Of a stretch of DNA of 64,000 bases, positions 11,681-24,482 are shown in pieces. Source of the DNA: Rostratula benghalensis (lineage: Eukaryota > Chordata > Aves > Charadriiformes > Rostratulidae). The position numbers and the translations under genes are program-made. Under the pieces are notes generated by a model that worked only from the letters and a program-made list of their open reading frames with translations, was not told where the DNA came from and did not search any database. The DNA lies in the NCBI GenBank assembly GCA_013399305.1, contig VXAI01000178.1, positions 473,819 through 537,818 of the forward strand, read 5' to 3'. How positions within the stretch are numbered: the first letter of the stretch is position 1; each line of letters opens with the position of its first letter.

Positions 11681-14365
11681 GGTCTTCGTACCAGTCAGTT
11701 GCCTGCATAGCAGGAAAGAGTAAGTAATGAGGGAATAAGAATGGCTTTTTTTGAGGGAGGAGGGAAGAGGTTAGTTGCATTTCTGTGTCAGATGATGGCA
11801 TAATTTGATACAAAGTGTAAAACATATTTTGCGAGAAGAGCGTGGATGGTCAGAGAGGAGAAATCTGCCATTTCCTGCCTGGTCTCTGTGTCACGCAGAG
11901 CCTTATGGGAGGCAAAAGAAATTATTTCTTTCCTGAAAATACCTGAGCTAGCCCGGTTGGGAGAAGCTTCTGGAGAAGAGGGAGCAAACAAAGAGGGACA
12001 GAGGCATCTGGCCAGGAGCCTAGAGCATGAGGATAGGCTGGGATATTTCCTGAGAGGAGCTGGAGGCTTGCCTGTGGCAGGGAGCAAAGCCACAATGAAG
12101 CCTCAGAAGTGACGGAAAAAAGGGACTTTCTTTGGGATTCAGAGGAGATGGAGTTCATGCAGGAAGTGACAGGAGGTGGTGGGAAAGCAAGACAGAGGCA
12201 AAAGGACCTCCCACAAATCTCTGAAAGGCACAGTGGAGAGGACTCGTTTGCAAATCTTTTCATTTAATGTCTCATGCTGATTCAAATTTCACTATTTAAT
12301 GGGTTACATTGATGACATGTATTAGAAACCTAGTTGTTGAGATTGGATCTCTTGTCTTTTGACATGCTCTTTTCCAAAAAAGCATGGTCTGATCTGTCTC
12401 CAGGCCCCGAGTTGTCTGGGGGTCCACAACAGTGCTTGTAAACCAAGGCATAAGGTACTTGCCAGGAAGTGAAAAATCTTCCCCCTGCCCTTCCTCCAGT
12501 TTTGCAAAAGGACTTGAAGGCAATTTTTCTACAGTCTGTGGGAAGAGGATGATTTGAAACCTTCCAGCCACCAAGGACATCACCCTAAACTTCATTATTG
12601 GAGAAAAGACAGGGAGAGAAGAAAGAATTGAACAAAATGTAACAGTTATGCTCACTGTTGCTGCTTTTAAATTATTTTTAATGTTATTTTTTAGAAATAG
12701 GAGAGCTAAAGTCAGCCCACGGTGCCATCTCAGTCCAAAGTATCAGATTTCCACCTTGCACTTGTTTAATCTCTCGGCTTCCAGTTGCTTCCAGTTATAG
12801 TTTTGGATCACCAAAAGAACCCTCACGCTTTTAGTCTCTTGAAACAGGACCTGAACAAGGCCAGAGCCCAGCTTCTTTTGTAGCAGGAACTAACAGTCCC
12901 ACTGCATGCCACATTCCATGCATGTCCAGGAGTCCTCTGGGACCATATATTAATAAAAGAAAAATGATTGCTTACAAGTACAACTCTCCCTGTTTACACA
13001 AGAGATATCACTCCTGTTAGATGTTCCCAGAAGTCTTGTCTCCTCTCTTGACTGGACAGACCCCCTTCTTTCCACAGGAGACAACCCAAAAGAGCACTGG
13101 TGCTTAGCTAAAGTGGTGGGAATCCTCTGTGTGGTCTCTGCAGTGTCCCTTCCCCACATAGAAGTGTTCAGTTGTACTTCAGGCCTAGGTTGGCCACACA
13201 AATCGGGGCAGCTCTCTCTTCTCCTCAGCCACTAAACGAATCCATAAAATGGCCTGTTGACTCTGGTTTTCGGAGAGCTCTGCATCAGGGAAAGGACCAC
13301 CAACAATTTGCAGCAAAATGATGTGGAGTGTACGTTGGAGAAAAGGACTATTTTGCAGCAGCACGTAAGCTCTTAATGTCCTTGGGAAAAGCCAACATAA
13401 AGCATTTTTATTGCAATAATAAAACTTGAAACTTGCATGTGGTGGAAGGAGGAAGCAGAAAAAAGAGTCTGTGGCAAGTGCTCCTATGATACTGCTACAC
13501 AGGCTATGGAGCAGAGAAATATCAGAGGTGAGAGACATATGTCCCAAAAATGGCTGCTTGGGAATAACTTTCTAGGAGTTCTTGGGAATCTAAAAGATTC
13601 ATCAAAACCCACATCTTTCTTTTCATGGAAAATGCTGTCTTCTGAAAAATCTTTTTCTTCATCCTTAATCAGGGGATAGAAGCAAACACTTGGGGAAAAA
13701 TATAAGACAAAAGGTACAACATGTTTTGGAAAAATATATTGTCATCTTGAAACATCTTATTTATTCTGTTTAATCAGTTTATCTTAATTTACATTGGTTC
13801 ATGTTGCCTCGGGTGTCATGCACAAACACTGCACTACTACAAATGGATGTCCTAACATGGCCATCTACTTTTTAGAATAGTCAAATAATTTTGTTTTACA
13901 TTTAGGGTAATTAAGGACAGATGCATCTTAGTGTTAATGCAAATATCCTTCTTTCTTTTTCCCCTAGATAAATTTCCTCTGTTCATCTTATCCTGAAATA
14001 GTTTGACAATTCACTTTTTTTCCTAGTTAAGTTCCCTCTTCATAAAAAGAGAACTGAATACCAGTCTTCAACTCGACTTCAGATATGAGGATGATGGGAG
14101 CAATATATAAGGAAAAGTAGCTGCCTGTGGGATGGTATTGAGAAGTTGTGTATTCATGCAGTGGAATCATCATAACAAAAGAAAATGATATAAAGATGCA
14201 GAAAGGGAAAATACAAATCTTATGCAGGGGATGAAGGATGTTATGGGAACTCTCCTGGGTAAGTTGTAATGGGTATTGGTTCAACCAATGTTAGGTGCTA
14301 AAGCAGCTTCGCTCCCTCTCCTGGACTTGAACTAGTTCAATGAGAAGTGGTTTGGGACACTATGC
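11681..14365. other. Unique non-coding DNA, no gene seen
   Basis: Repeat-poor sequence. Several overlapping open frames of 80-120 codons on both strands (for example 11922-12263 and 12296-12655, minus) lack domains and mutually overlap, so I treat them as chance frames in a locally less AT-rich stretch. Confidence 0.65.
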
Positions 14366-14450
14366 AAAGCAATAATAAATAATGTAAATATATACTGTAA
14401 AATATAAAAAAATGTAAATAAAAAAATATAAATATATACTGCATAATGTG
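14366..14450. repeat. AT-rich tract with an imperfect 30 bp duplication
   Basis: AATGTAAATA begins at both 14381 and 14411, and AAATATATACTG follows in each unit, giving an imperfect 30 bp tandem pair inside A/T-only DNA. This is typical slippage-prone sequence. Confidence 0.7.
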
Positions 14451-17400
14451 TGTATGATAGTGTGTGTACCACAGGGGAATTACGATTGGTCCACTCTCTG
14501 TGGACCCAAACAGTACTGTGTATACTGGGAGCAGGGGGTGGTGACCAAGTGTACCAGATTCACCCAGATTTCCTACATCCCTTTCCCAGAACGTTTTGGG
14601 GTTTAAGCACCGGACCCACGCATTTGCCAGCTCAGGCAAAGGCAGGTTTTCAGAGTTTCCACCTTCTCCCGTGCCTTTTTGTGACCCATCACTCCACTTT
14701 TCAGACATATTTATTTCAACCACACTGGAATGCAATGCTCTTCCTTGGTGTTGGGGCCCTTAATGTGGGGGTGACCTGTAGACATATATTTCTATCATGT
14801 GTTGACAGAAGTTCTCTTGCAGCCTGGCAGGCCACATGGGTTGCAAAAGACATGAACCTGGATTTTTTTGAGTTTTTTTATAGTGGTTCAGTTTCTTTTT
14901 TTCATAAGCTGGCAAGAGCTCACATAGACATACACATTCATGCAATTCTTCCCGTCTTGATGGGGACTGTTGGGATGGCAGGAGGTATTTCAGCTGAAGA
15001 TAATGTAGCTTGTTCTTAGGGCCCCCTTGTTAAAAATAAACCACCTTCTATGTGGTTCTCCTACACAGGGAAACCAAATCCTTGCATTGGTCAGCTGGAA
15101 ATCTCCTCAGACACCTGATATTCATTGTGGATGAGAGTGATTACAATGCTTGGTGTAAGTATCTCCACTCAGGTGTCAGCCAGGGGCCCTGTTAAGTCGA
15201 CAGGAGCTTTTCCCATTGACTCCGGCGTCCTCTGAATGAGCCTGAAGGTGGTGGATGTTTCAATACTTCATTGTGTGGAAGCCTGATTTTGTAGTTAAGT
15301 CGCTGGTGAGGATACAGGAGAACCACCCTGGGTCCCTAACCTGTACGATTAAGGCAGAGACAAGGCAATGCAAACATCTGATTTTCATCATTTTGACAGT
15401 TCATTGGCAAATCCAAAAAAATACTGGATTAAAAAAAAAAAAAAGAATTTATTAGTTATTTTGATGACTCAGAAAGTAAAAATATATGATTTGCTTAATT
15501 GAGAGTGATTCATTATTTTTACATTCTGGAATTTTATCCTGCTTTCTCAAGCAAGAAAAACTTCTGCGGATACACTGTCTGCGTGTCCCCTCATCTTAAA
15601 TTTCAATTATGGGCAATTTACAAGAAGGCAAAAAAGGTGCTGAGAACTATAGCAGATTGGCATTTTACCATTCAAAACTGGTTTATTAGTGAAAAAACAT
15701 ACATATGTTGGGACACCGAAGCACATTGTATGATTCTTTTCAATTCAGTGAGTTTTGAAAGGTCCAGATGTTCAGTTCCAGGTTTTCTCCTAAATGACAC
15801 ATTCCCATTTCTTGAAATGTAAAATGCTTTGACCTGATGGCATTTCCAGTATTTAAAAAATACCTCATTGCACACAACCCGAGATGGCTTTCCTACCAGT
15901 GAAAGTAAAGAAAGTACCTTTCCTACATCTTTTTGTCTGCTTGATACATGACTTTGGTGTAGACGTAAGCTTTGGCTGAAGCTTTTCCTGTCATCATGAC
16001 AGTTTCAGCGACTCTCTCCCACGTGTATTCTCTTGTGCTTAGTGTTTAAAGCCATTTCTTACTGAGTATTCATGATGTGTCTAATACCATTGGGTTCCCA
16101 ACCTCTCTTCAGCTGCCTGACTGTTATTCTTACATGTGGAAGAGTAGTCACAGCTCATGATGTCCTTGTTTTTTCTCCTTCTATTTTATTATTTATTTTT
16201 TTTAATCCTGTCTGTAAAGCAGGGTCTCTGCAAAGCTATATGTAGAAAGAAAAACATACACGCTCTGGCAAAATTGAACAAATGTAATCATGATGGGAGG
16301 ACCCCAGCGGCTCAGGCCATAAAACATTTCAGAGTTCAGGAGTTTAGTCCTACAAATGAACACACACTTTTACTAAGTAATAAAAATGGAACAAAACTAA
16401 CGAACAGGCAAAACTTTGACTTTAGCATCTGTGGTGGTAACAGATCCCTTGGATCAGCTTCTCATCGCTTATATCCAAACTTTTCTTGGTCCAAGGCAGA
16501 GAGCAACCTGCCCACAACTCCTTCTGGACTTGGGTGGACCCAGGAGTCTTCTCTAGACCCTCCAGGTGTCATTCTTTCACCTCCATCTCCTGGTGTAATT
16601 CAGGGAGGATTTTGGAGGACCCAGGGATTTAATCGCACCGGATCCAGGCTACATCAACACAGAGGCAACACACTCTGTGATTACCACAGAAAAGACTGTA
16701 CATGAAATTAATTGTCTCTAAAGCATTACGTTTTCTCAAATATAATCTTTGGGGAAGGGCTGGACTTACCAAACCAACGCTCTACATCTGGAGCAATTAT
16801 TTTAATTCAGTAAAGCAGTGTTTACGGAGTTCATACAGCCTCAAAGACATCCTCTGCTTAAAAAAAATATAATAAAATCCAAAAAACTTCAGGAGAATTC
16901 CTATTAAAATGTCTGTTTAGAATATCAGGCTCACGTTTCATATAAGCTTAAGTTACGCTGTATTCGGTGTTTCCAAAGTTTACGTGAAGAAAATTTTAAA
17001 TTCCAATGGAGTATCTGTTTTTCTTCAACTCAGCACCTCTCTATAAAGTGTGATTTTTACTTAATATTTTAATGAGTTCACAATAAAACATTTTTTTTAA
17101 AATAATGCAAAATTAAATTTATTTTTTTCCTAAAGAAAAAAGTTGTTTTCCCCTTCAGAAAATTACTATTCTTGTGAAAAAGGTCTTATTTAATGGAACT
17201 TCATTTTTTCTATCTCGATACACAAATAAGTTACCCCAGCTGCAATTAAATGGATTGTCTTATGACTTCTGCTAAAATCTTAATTTCCATACACAACATA
17301 TAACGTTTGTAGGACACTATTGTAAGATAATGGTAGAAATGGCATGTAGCATTTGCCATATTCACACTCAAAGGGAACATTAAGAGCTTTGAAAAAGGAG

Positions 17401-17906
17401 AGAGACTGTTTTCACTTAAGACCTCCAGTTGAAGTTGTACACTGTTGGGAGTATCTAGGCTGACCTCCAGCTGCTGCTCCAGGAGGACACGAGTGTCCAT
17501 AGGCCCTCTGTCCCATCTACCATTTCCACATCTATCTCCTGAACACCCCAAATATCTTAACTATCACCAAATACCACATTTGAGGTATCTGAATACCTCT
17601 TAATGTTGTAGGAACAGGGTTCCCAAGCCACTGTCTAAGTGTTAAATGATTATAAACATTTGATGCACTTAAGAATTGGGGTATCATTTTCCCACAAAAC
17701 CTAGCTACATTCTCAACTAATGTTCCCCACTATTCTCTCCCAATACCAAGCCATACCATATATCAAGCCATACTGATTTTCCATACTCCACAGTATAAAA
17801 TACAATATATAAATATACGGTGGTTTTCAGTTAGGAAAATGCACTGGTATGTGCACACGTGCACATCCCATGCAAACATATAAGGCAGCAGAATCCCACC
17901 AAAACT
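14451..17906. other. Unique non-coding DNA, longest chance frames
   Basis: It contains the two longest open frames of the window, 14450-15019 (189 codons) and 16157-16705 (182 codons). Neither shows a domain, a plausible start context or codon periodicity that I can see. The second begins in a T-rich run that yields a string of Leu and Phe. A14 lies at 15430-15443. A nested small inverted repeat is at 15975-16009. Confidence 0.65.
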
Positions 17907-17938
17907 GAAACAAAACAAAACAAAACAAAAAAAAACCC
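17907..17938 (+). repeat. (AAAAC)n microsatellite
   Basis: Four CAAAA units run into an A9 stretch and CCCC. It is the second AAAAC array of the window and much shorter than the one at 8196. Confidence 0.9.
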
Positions 17939-18327
17939 CTGAAAACAATACATACAGGGGAATTACATCCTAGTCTGACTGTGATTTCAGTTTGGGTATA
18001 AATTACTTTTATTACTTTTATCCAGTATCTGGATACCTTATCACAACCCAAAAGGAATAACAGACTTTGAAACTGCAGCATAGCAAGAATTATTACTGAT
18101 GAAAATGGATTTTAACACACACTGGGCTGGAGTGTTTGAGTGCCTGGCAGGGTCAGGGACTGACCCAATTTTTGAATGTACATGTGTTTCTGTAGGTGTG
18201 TTTGTGAGCAGGTATCCAACCTTTCCACTTGAGTAGGGCTTTTGTGACCAAAACCAGCATTCCAGTAGCAAACCCTCACTTGGAACCACATCCTCACCTC
18301 ACTCAACTGTGGCCAGAGGTTGACCAG
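17939..18327. other. Unique non-coding DNA, no gene seen
   Basis: No repeat or gene recognised up to the assembly gap. Confidence 0.6.
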
Positions 18328-18357
18328 NNNNNNNNNNNNNNNNNNNNNNNNNNNNNN
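18328..18357. other. Assembly gap (30 N)
   Basis: Thirty undetermined bases. The open frames drawn through it are artefacts of translating N. Confidence 0.99.
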
Positions 18358-21188
18358 TTATGGAACCATCAGCTGTTCCCTCCCAGTGACAATCATGAGA
18401 GGAGAGACCACCGACACCTGTCTTGGCAGGGATCCGAATTAAATTCTTCCCCCTGCCCAGGGAAAAAAAACCCAACAACAAACCAACATCAGAGCCTTTT
18501 CACACCCACTCTGAAACATTTCATTTGGGTTTTGTGAAGAACTGCTCCTATGTTTCATGGGAGCCCTGCTATGGAAGGACATAGGCAACTTTGTACCTTT
18601 TGCAGAAACATCAGAGAGGCAGAGCTTCATTTTCCTAAGCAGTTACAATGCTCACCCCAGACATGGGAGACCCAGGATTAGTCATCCTTTTTGCCAAATT
18701 AGTTTAGACTCTTCCTACCCTAAATGATAACAGAAAACCATTGCTCCTGTGACAGACGAATGCCACAGCACCATGTCCAGTAATCTTCTGCCCTTTCCCA
18801 CTGCGAGGTTGCTTCTGGATGATGACTCCACTTTCAGGCTCACAGCCCAAGTACAGTCACGACCCAGCTTTGAAAACCACTGCCCAAACCTATTCTGGGT
18901 GATGGTGCACTTAATCTTCTGGGAACTGTTTGGGTTTGCATAAAATGCTTCAATATTCTTTGAAGCAGGTAGAGGGGCATTGGTTCTCACCCAGGTTGGG
19001 CTATCGTAGGGATTTCTCAAATCAAGTCAAAACAAGGGTTAGTCTGAAGACGTTCTGCCTTTCAAAGGACTGTCCTAATTATAGTGTGCTAGAGAGTTTT
19101 ACTGTAAGTTCTCATTTAAACTGAGTCTCTGTCACTTAAATATGAAGAAATAAAAGGAGAGATATAAAGAATAGGAATGACTGATATTTTTGAAGACAGT
19201 ACTTACCTCACAAAGAGATGACTGATTGGTAATTTTTTGCTCCAGCACATCTTCAAATACTTTGTACAAAGTGCTAGAGGGACGCAGACATTGGGCTATG
19301 GACACGTAGGACTGTGGAACCAAGGATCCAGCTGATCATCACGGTCTTTGCATCAAGGCTGTGCTGACAAATGCTGTTTTTTCTACAAACTGAGTAATGA
19401 ATGCAACACATGTAAATCATACCTTCATCAGGACAAAGAATTCAAGGATATCTGCACCACAGTCTGCAGAAATTAGTTGACATGTTTATCCACAAGGAGT
19501 AGCTAAACTAGCAAACTGTCTTTCTTGATTCCCTCTAAGTCATTAACATGGGCTTCACAGAGGAAATTAACCTTTCAGGCATTCTTCTTAATAGTTTAGA
19601 TTTCTCATAAATTGTTTCACACACAGTCCCTATGCTGGAAAGACTTTCTTACCAGATTTTTTCTTTCTTTGCTAAAAAACAATTTTCCTCTCCTATTTTA
19701 GGCAGGCTCATAATACAGCTGGCAGGTTTCCAAGTGTTTAATTTGGAACATGATACCTTTCATTTAAAAAAAAAAAAGATCGAAAAGAAAAAAGAAAAAA
19801 AAAGTCTAGCTGAAAGATCAGAAGAGTTTACTCTGGAGCTGCAGTGAGCTGCCCAAGGGAGAGTTGAACTCTGGTGAACAAGCCCCTGAGGGCTGGCTGG
19901 GAAAAGCAGCTTAATTAATTCTTGTTTGCTTTTTAGTTTTGGGATAAAATTGGAAAGCTGAAGTAGAGAAGCCATTGAACAGCTGTTTGCTGGAGGACAT
20001 CAGCATTTCAAGCCGCGCCAGGACCTATGGATAATGGTGCTGTCTCTGCTCCTTGTGGGCCACCATATGGGAAGGCAGCATGAAAGCTAAGAGACACTAG
20101 CCAAAAATAGTAAAGAAACTTCAAACCATAGAGGACTCTTTCCTTTGGGTACCTGTTGGCCCTTGACAGTAACCCCCATCCTCTAAGAGTTGTCATCGTA
20201 GCATAATCACCAGCCAAGAAAATGCTTCCTTAAACGAGGCAAAATGGGTATATAAAGAAGTTTGTGTAATTTGATCTATTTTCTATGATTATGCAAGAAA
20301 CATGTGGGGTTTTTTTAACATTCTCCCTCAATTTCTTGTCTCCTCATAAGGAAAAGCTTTAGGTCTGCATTTCTCCCTACAGTTTTCCTTCTCCCCAACC
20401 TTGTGAGTTTTGTTTCACTTGAAATCCTCGTTTCAGAAATTCTGACTCCTCTTGGGGGCCTGACACTAACTGTGTGTGTGCAGTTTATTTACAGAATTAC
20501 AACATCCTTCTTTTAACTACTGATGTGTCGAGGGTGAGTAACAGGACAACAATCTGGGGGTTCTTGCTCCTCCTTTCATAGCTGGTGAGGGGAAAGCAAT
20601 GGTGCCAGCCCAACCTACAGGCTTCCCCTTGGGCTTCATTGGAAGTCCTGGTGAACTCTTACTTGTAATACTCCCTTTTGTATATGTTATCAACCCTTCA
20701 CTGCAATAATTTAATTTTTATTTATTTATATTTCTGGACAGCCAAAAGGCTCATGGAGGAGAAGGCTGTTCCCACAACTGGGTCCTGAATGAAGCAGAAA
20801 ATGGAGGGCTACAGTCATACTAACACAAATTAGACAATACCAAATGTCTAATGTTCATTTTCACAAGTCCCCCTATTCAGGGAGCTCAAAACCTTTTGCA
20901 ATAAATTATAATTGCACCTTAAAACAGTTTGCTGATCCTGTAAACATTATCAAAATCCTTCTATTTACTTCAACACTCTTACAGAAAAAATAAATTGCAC
21001 AGCAAAAGTTCAGTCTGGTTAAAGGAAGCCAGAGCCTAACCCCCCATGCCATGGACTTAAGTACTATAAACTCTAAGTTTTCAATCTTGTGGGTTCAGTA
21101 CTGGGTGCAAGGGCATTAAATAAAAAAAAAAAAAATAACCATAAAACAATAGGCTGAGGTTCCTCTTCCTGAAAGCAGAATTTTTTAT
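18358..21188. other. Unique non-coding DNA, no gene seen
   Basis: AT-rich sequence with short open frames only. An A/G-rich tract with A12 and AAAAGAAAAAAG blocks lies at 19767-19804, and A14 at 21121-21135. No gene or CR1 copy recognised. Confidence 0.65.
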
Positions 21189-21206
21189 GGTCAGTGGAGA
21201 TCTAGT
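21189..21206 (+). repeat. 18 bp motif, copy 1 of a possible old repeat
   Basis: GGTCAGTGGAGATCTAGT is identical to 23019-23036, in the same orientation, 1.8 kb away. Both lie in sequence with the texture of old avian interspersed repeats (phrases such as GTAGACACCTGAAGTTAGGT follow at 21345). The full limits of the repeat cannot be set by eye. Confidence 0.4.
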
Positions 21207-23018
21207 TAGTGAACTGTGGGGGCAGTTAATTGTGTTGGAAACTGGATGTCTTAAATATATCTGAATTACTTCCTAAAGGTGCCACGTTTTCTGTCAAAAA
21301 AGAGAGTCTGAGGAATTTTTTTCAATTAAAAAAGTCTGCAATGTAGACACCTGAAGTTAGGTGAGATAAAAACCATCCCCAATGACTTCTCTGAGCTTTC
21401 AGACAGGCCGTCACTCCAGTGAACACAGTAATGTCCTGACCATGTTTTGCCAAATTAAGGAATTGAACCGAGTCACTCCTGGGATTTAATTTTTGTTTCA
21501 GGCCAAGGAACAGTGATTTATTCTCCTTAGAGGGCCCTGTTCATTAACTTCTGAGGAGATTTCCTATATGCTTGGACCCTTCCTGGTAATATGGCCATGT
21601 GAAATTCCTGGCAATCACCACTGTTACGGCACATTTTGCTCAGTCCCAGGGGACCAAAACATCCTGTTTAGCTCTTGAGCTGTTACTGCGACACCTCTGA
21701 AGGAACTTTAGACCAGGGTGAAGTGATTTCAATACAGACTAAGAAATGTATCCTGCTCCATCTGCTTATGCTGGTCTATTCTAAAGGTGGGCAAGATTCA
21801 ACTCTTGCCAATATTTTGGCCCCAAATACGTTCCTTTTTCATCAAGGCCTATCAGTGCTCCCTAATGCACCAGCCTCTCTTCATTCAGCAGAAGTCTCTA
21901 GTCACTCATTCCCTGGATATGTGTATTATGAGACAGTTTCTGCTTTATAGAGGCACACTGTTATTTTAGGTGTTTTAGGAGCTCAGCCTCTCTTGCTATG
22001 TGAAGACAAAGAGACTGAGATCCATCTCACCTCATTTTAAACATCTACAATGTAGATATCACCAGCTGACCTCATGATTGTGCGCTGTCATGAGATATAA
22101 TGAGACAAATAGTCATCTTTGGGCCTATTTAGGGAGACATGTACTTTAGCAGGAGGTAATGTGAGCCTTTCATTTCATTTCATTAGGGGCATGATTCAAT
22201 CATCTACATATGGCCCCTTGCCCTGTCCTTCAATGTCCCTCCTTCTAATTGTCATTCTAGGAGCCTGAAGTTCTCCTCCATCCTATACACCAACTCCTTT
22301 TGCACATCATGGACACTCTAGAGCATCTCAAATATACATATAGATTCCTGTCTGTGTGCAGCTGCTTTTTAGCTCAGGTTTTTACTAAGGTACAGATGTC
22401 TTCAATTATTTGCATGAAATTGAGCCTGACTGAATAAGGAAGAATGCTCTGAGAAATGGCTCATTTTTTACAGTAATGGAATGGGAAGAAAGAGGTCCAG
22501 TAGTTGGTATCATCACAGGCTTCCTAACTAATAGTAATTTGGACTATCATGATGCCTATATGAAGCAACCAGCTAACAAGTTGCATGCCTAATTTCAGAA
22601 TTACTCCTCTTTATAATCTTGAAGTCCTAATTTTCCTTTACCAAGGTGTTCTTGATGGAGCCAGTCTGTGCTCTCCAGTAGCCAGTCATGTTTCTACAAC
22701 GTGATGTCTGCCCTCCCCTCCAAAATAAGAATACTCTGTTTTCTCTTTCAACTGGCCCCAAACTGCTCCTTTGTGGTGGTGAAGATGTTCAACACAAGAG
22801 GAAATAATTTTCAGGCAATAAATTTTCAGTTATTGCTAATCGTTAGCTGTGCCCTCTGCTGTAATTCAGAAAGAGCAAGAGTGTTGGATATAATAGAAGA
22901 AAAGTGACATTGCTTCTCTGTTTATGAATGAAACTGAGGGTAGGTTTTAGTTCACTGGTTAACACACCTATTATTTGGTGTTTAGTTTTCTGTGTCTAAA
23001 TGAGACCGAAGTATCTAA
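21207..23018. other. Non-coding DNA, possibly old diverged repeats
   Basis: No gene. The segments 21340-21380 (GTAGACACCTGAAGTTAGGT) and 22045-22065 (ATCTACAATGTAGATATCAC) share the 'TACAATGTAGA' style of phrase, hinting at the same old dispersed repeat. A small ATTTC triplication is at 22168-22187. Confidence 0.5.
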
Positions 23019-23036
23019 GGTCAGTGGAGATCTAGT
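23019..23036 (+). repeat. 18 bp motif, copy 2 of a possible old repeat
   Basis: Identical to 21189-21206. The bases just outside differ (AATAAAGTAA here, TAGTGAACTG there), so the identity does not extend far without gaps. Confidence 0.4.
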
Positions 23037-24398
23037 CAATAAAGTAAGACACCTTTACTTGGTCAGTTTAACGACTCCTCAGATTTCACAAACTGTACCA
23101 AGGGCTTGGTTCAGCTGCTTTAAAATAACCATTTAATGTCATTATAGTAATGGCTTCGTCATGTTATGGATATCCTGATCCAGAAGGGAATGAGTTTCTT
23201 CTACACTCTATTTCCTATTTCAGGTAAAATGGCTTTAGATGCCTATGCTAAGATAACTGAATCAGGTCCTAAATATCTCAGATAAAAAAAAAAAAAAAAA
23301 TCTGGATATAGCCACTAAAAATGGGTGTCTGTGAGACAAAATTTACCCTGATAACTGCATGTAAAGTATCTGAGATTAGTACTTAGACTTTGTGCATGAT
23401 AGGAATGACCTTAGGAGAGCTTTTCTCATTTGTGTACTCTGACTATCCCTTTTTCTCCACAGCGATACAATTCTTCAGGCTTTTGCAACCAGAGTCCGTG
23501 CTTACTTTGATTTTCTTAGATAAACCATGGGTTTTTTCAACATTTTGCAGCACATTTTCCACTTAATCCTTCTTGTTAGAACAAAATCCAATATAATGAC
23601 ACTTTTAAAATCTCACCATTACCTGTGATTCATTCCCTGGAGAACATCCTATGAAGGTCCAAGCAAACTCAAGCCTGGTAGCCATGGCTTGTACAGAGTA
23701 CCAGGTCTGCTGCTGATCTGCTGCTGAACTTATCTGTAATCCTTTGAACTTCAGCCTCCAGCTGACCTTCCCTTTGCCTGAGGGTCCTTGGGCTCTTTAG
23801 TGTCAACAGATTCAGTTGTTGGGATGGAACATTTTCACTGCTTATGTGAAATTATCGCTCGTTTACTAGTTCTTTCAATATCTTCCTCTCCTCCCTCTGG
23901 AAAAAAAAAAAAAAAGAAAAAGAAAAAAGAAAAAGCCATGGACCCTAAGGCAATTAAGTCTCTCAATATACGTATTTGTTTCCCTGTCCCCTCCAAAAAT
24001 ATGAACATTAATTTTCCCAACATGCCAAAAACGCTTATGGACCTTCTGTACACCATTATTTTTTTTAAGATCTGTATAAAGCACCCATTGTAAAAACATC
24101 TGTGTCACTATACACAGATGAACAATAATTAGAATAATCATAGCTTGGTCATGTGGAGGCCTAAGCCATTATTACACACACAAGAAGCAGAGGGGAAAAT
24201 GTCCAGGCCAAAATAAACAGATAAATAAAAATGTAGACTTAATGAGGCAGGGAAAGCTTACACTGTGAAGGAGAGAAAAGCTGTCTGGGAAGATTTCCAT
24301 CATATACCTGAAAGGGTCACATATTACCATAGGATCTCACAATCAAATCCTTCATAAATTTAGCTTACCACACAGTGCAGGTCATAGAAGCTGTCATC
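23037..24398. other. Unique non-coding DNA, no gene seen
   Basis: A18 at 23284-23301 and an A/G-rich tract at 23900-23936 (A15 then AAAAAG units) are the only simple repeats. The open frame at 23788-24093 is interrupted by the poly-lysine this tract encodes. No gene. Confidence 0.65.
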
Positions 24399-24482
24399 AG
24401 TCATCGTTTATGAAAGAAAGAATTGGTTTGCTGGAATTGTAGTCATCGTTTATGAAAGAACGAATTGGTTTGCTGGAATTGT
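24399..24482 (+). repeat. 42 bp tandem duplication, two copies
   Basis: Units 24399-24440 and 24441-24482 both start AGTCATCGTTTATGAAAGAA and end GGTTTGCTGGAATTGT. They are 42 bp each, directly adjacent, and differ at a single base (A in the first, C in the second). The near-identity implies a recent duplication. Flanks are unique, with no target-site or transposon signature. Confidence 0.97.

Noticed and set aside
14450..15019. Longest open frame of the window (189 codons, plus strand)
   Set aside because: No domain or signal recognised, composition follows base content, minus-strand frames overlap it, and the length is within reach of chance in 64 kb.
16157..16705. 182-codon frame starting with a Leu/Phe-rich segment like a signal peptide
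   Set aside because: The hydrophobic start is the translation of a T-rich run. The rest shows no family, no splice context and no codon periodicity.
18229..18537. Open frames running through the N gap
   Set aside because: They are open only because N is translated as unknown residues.
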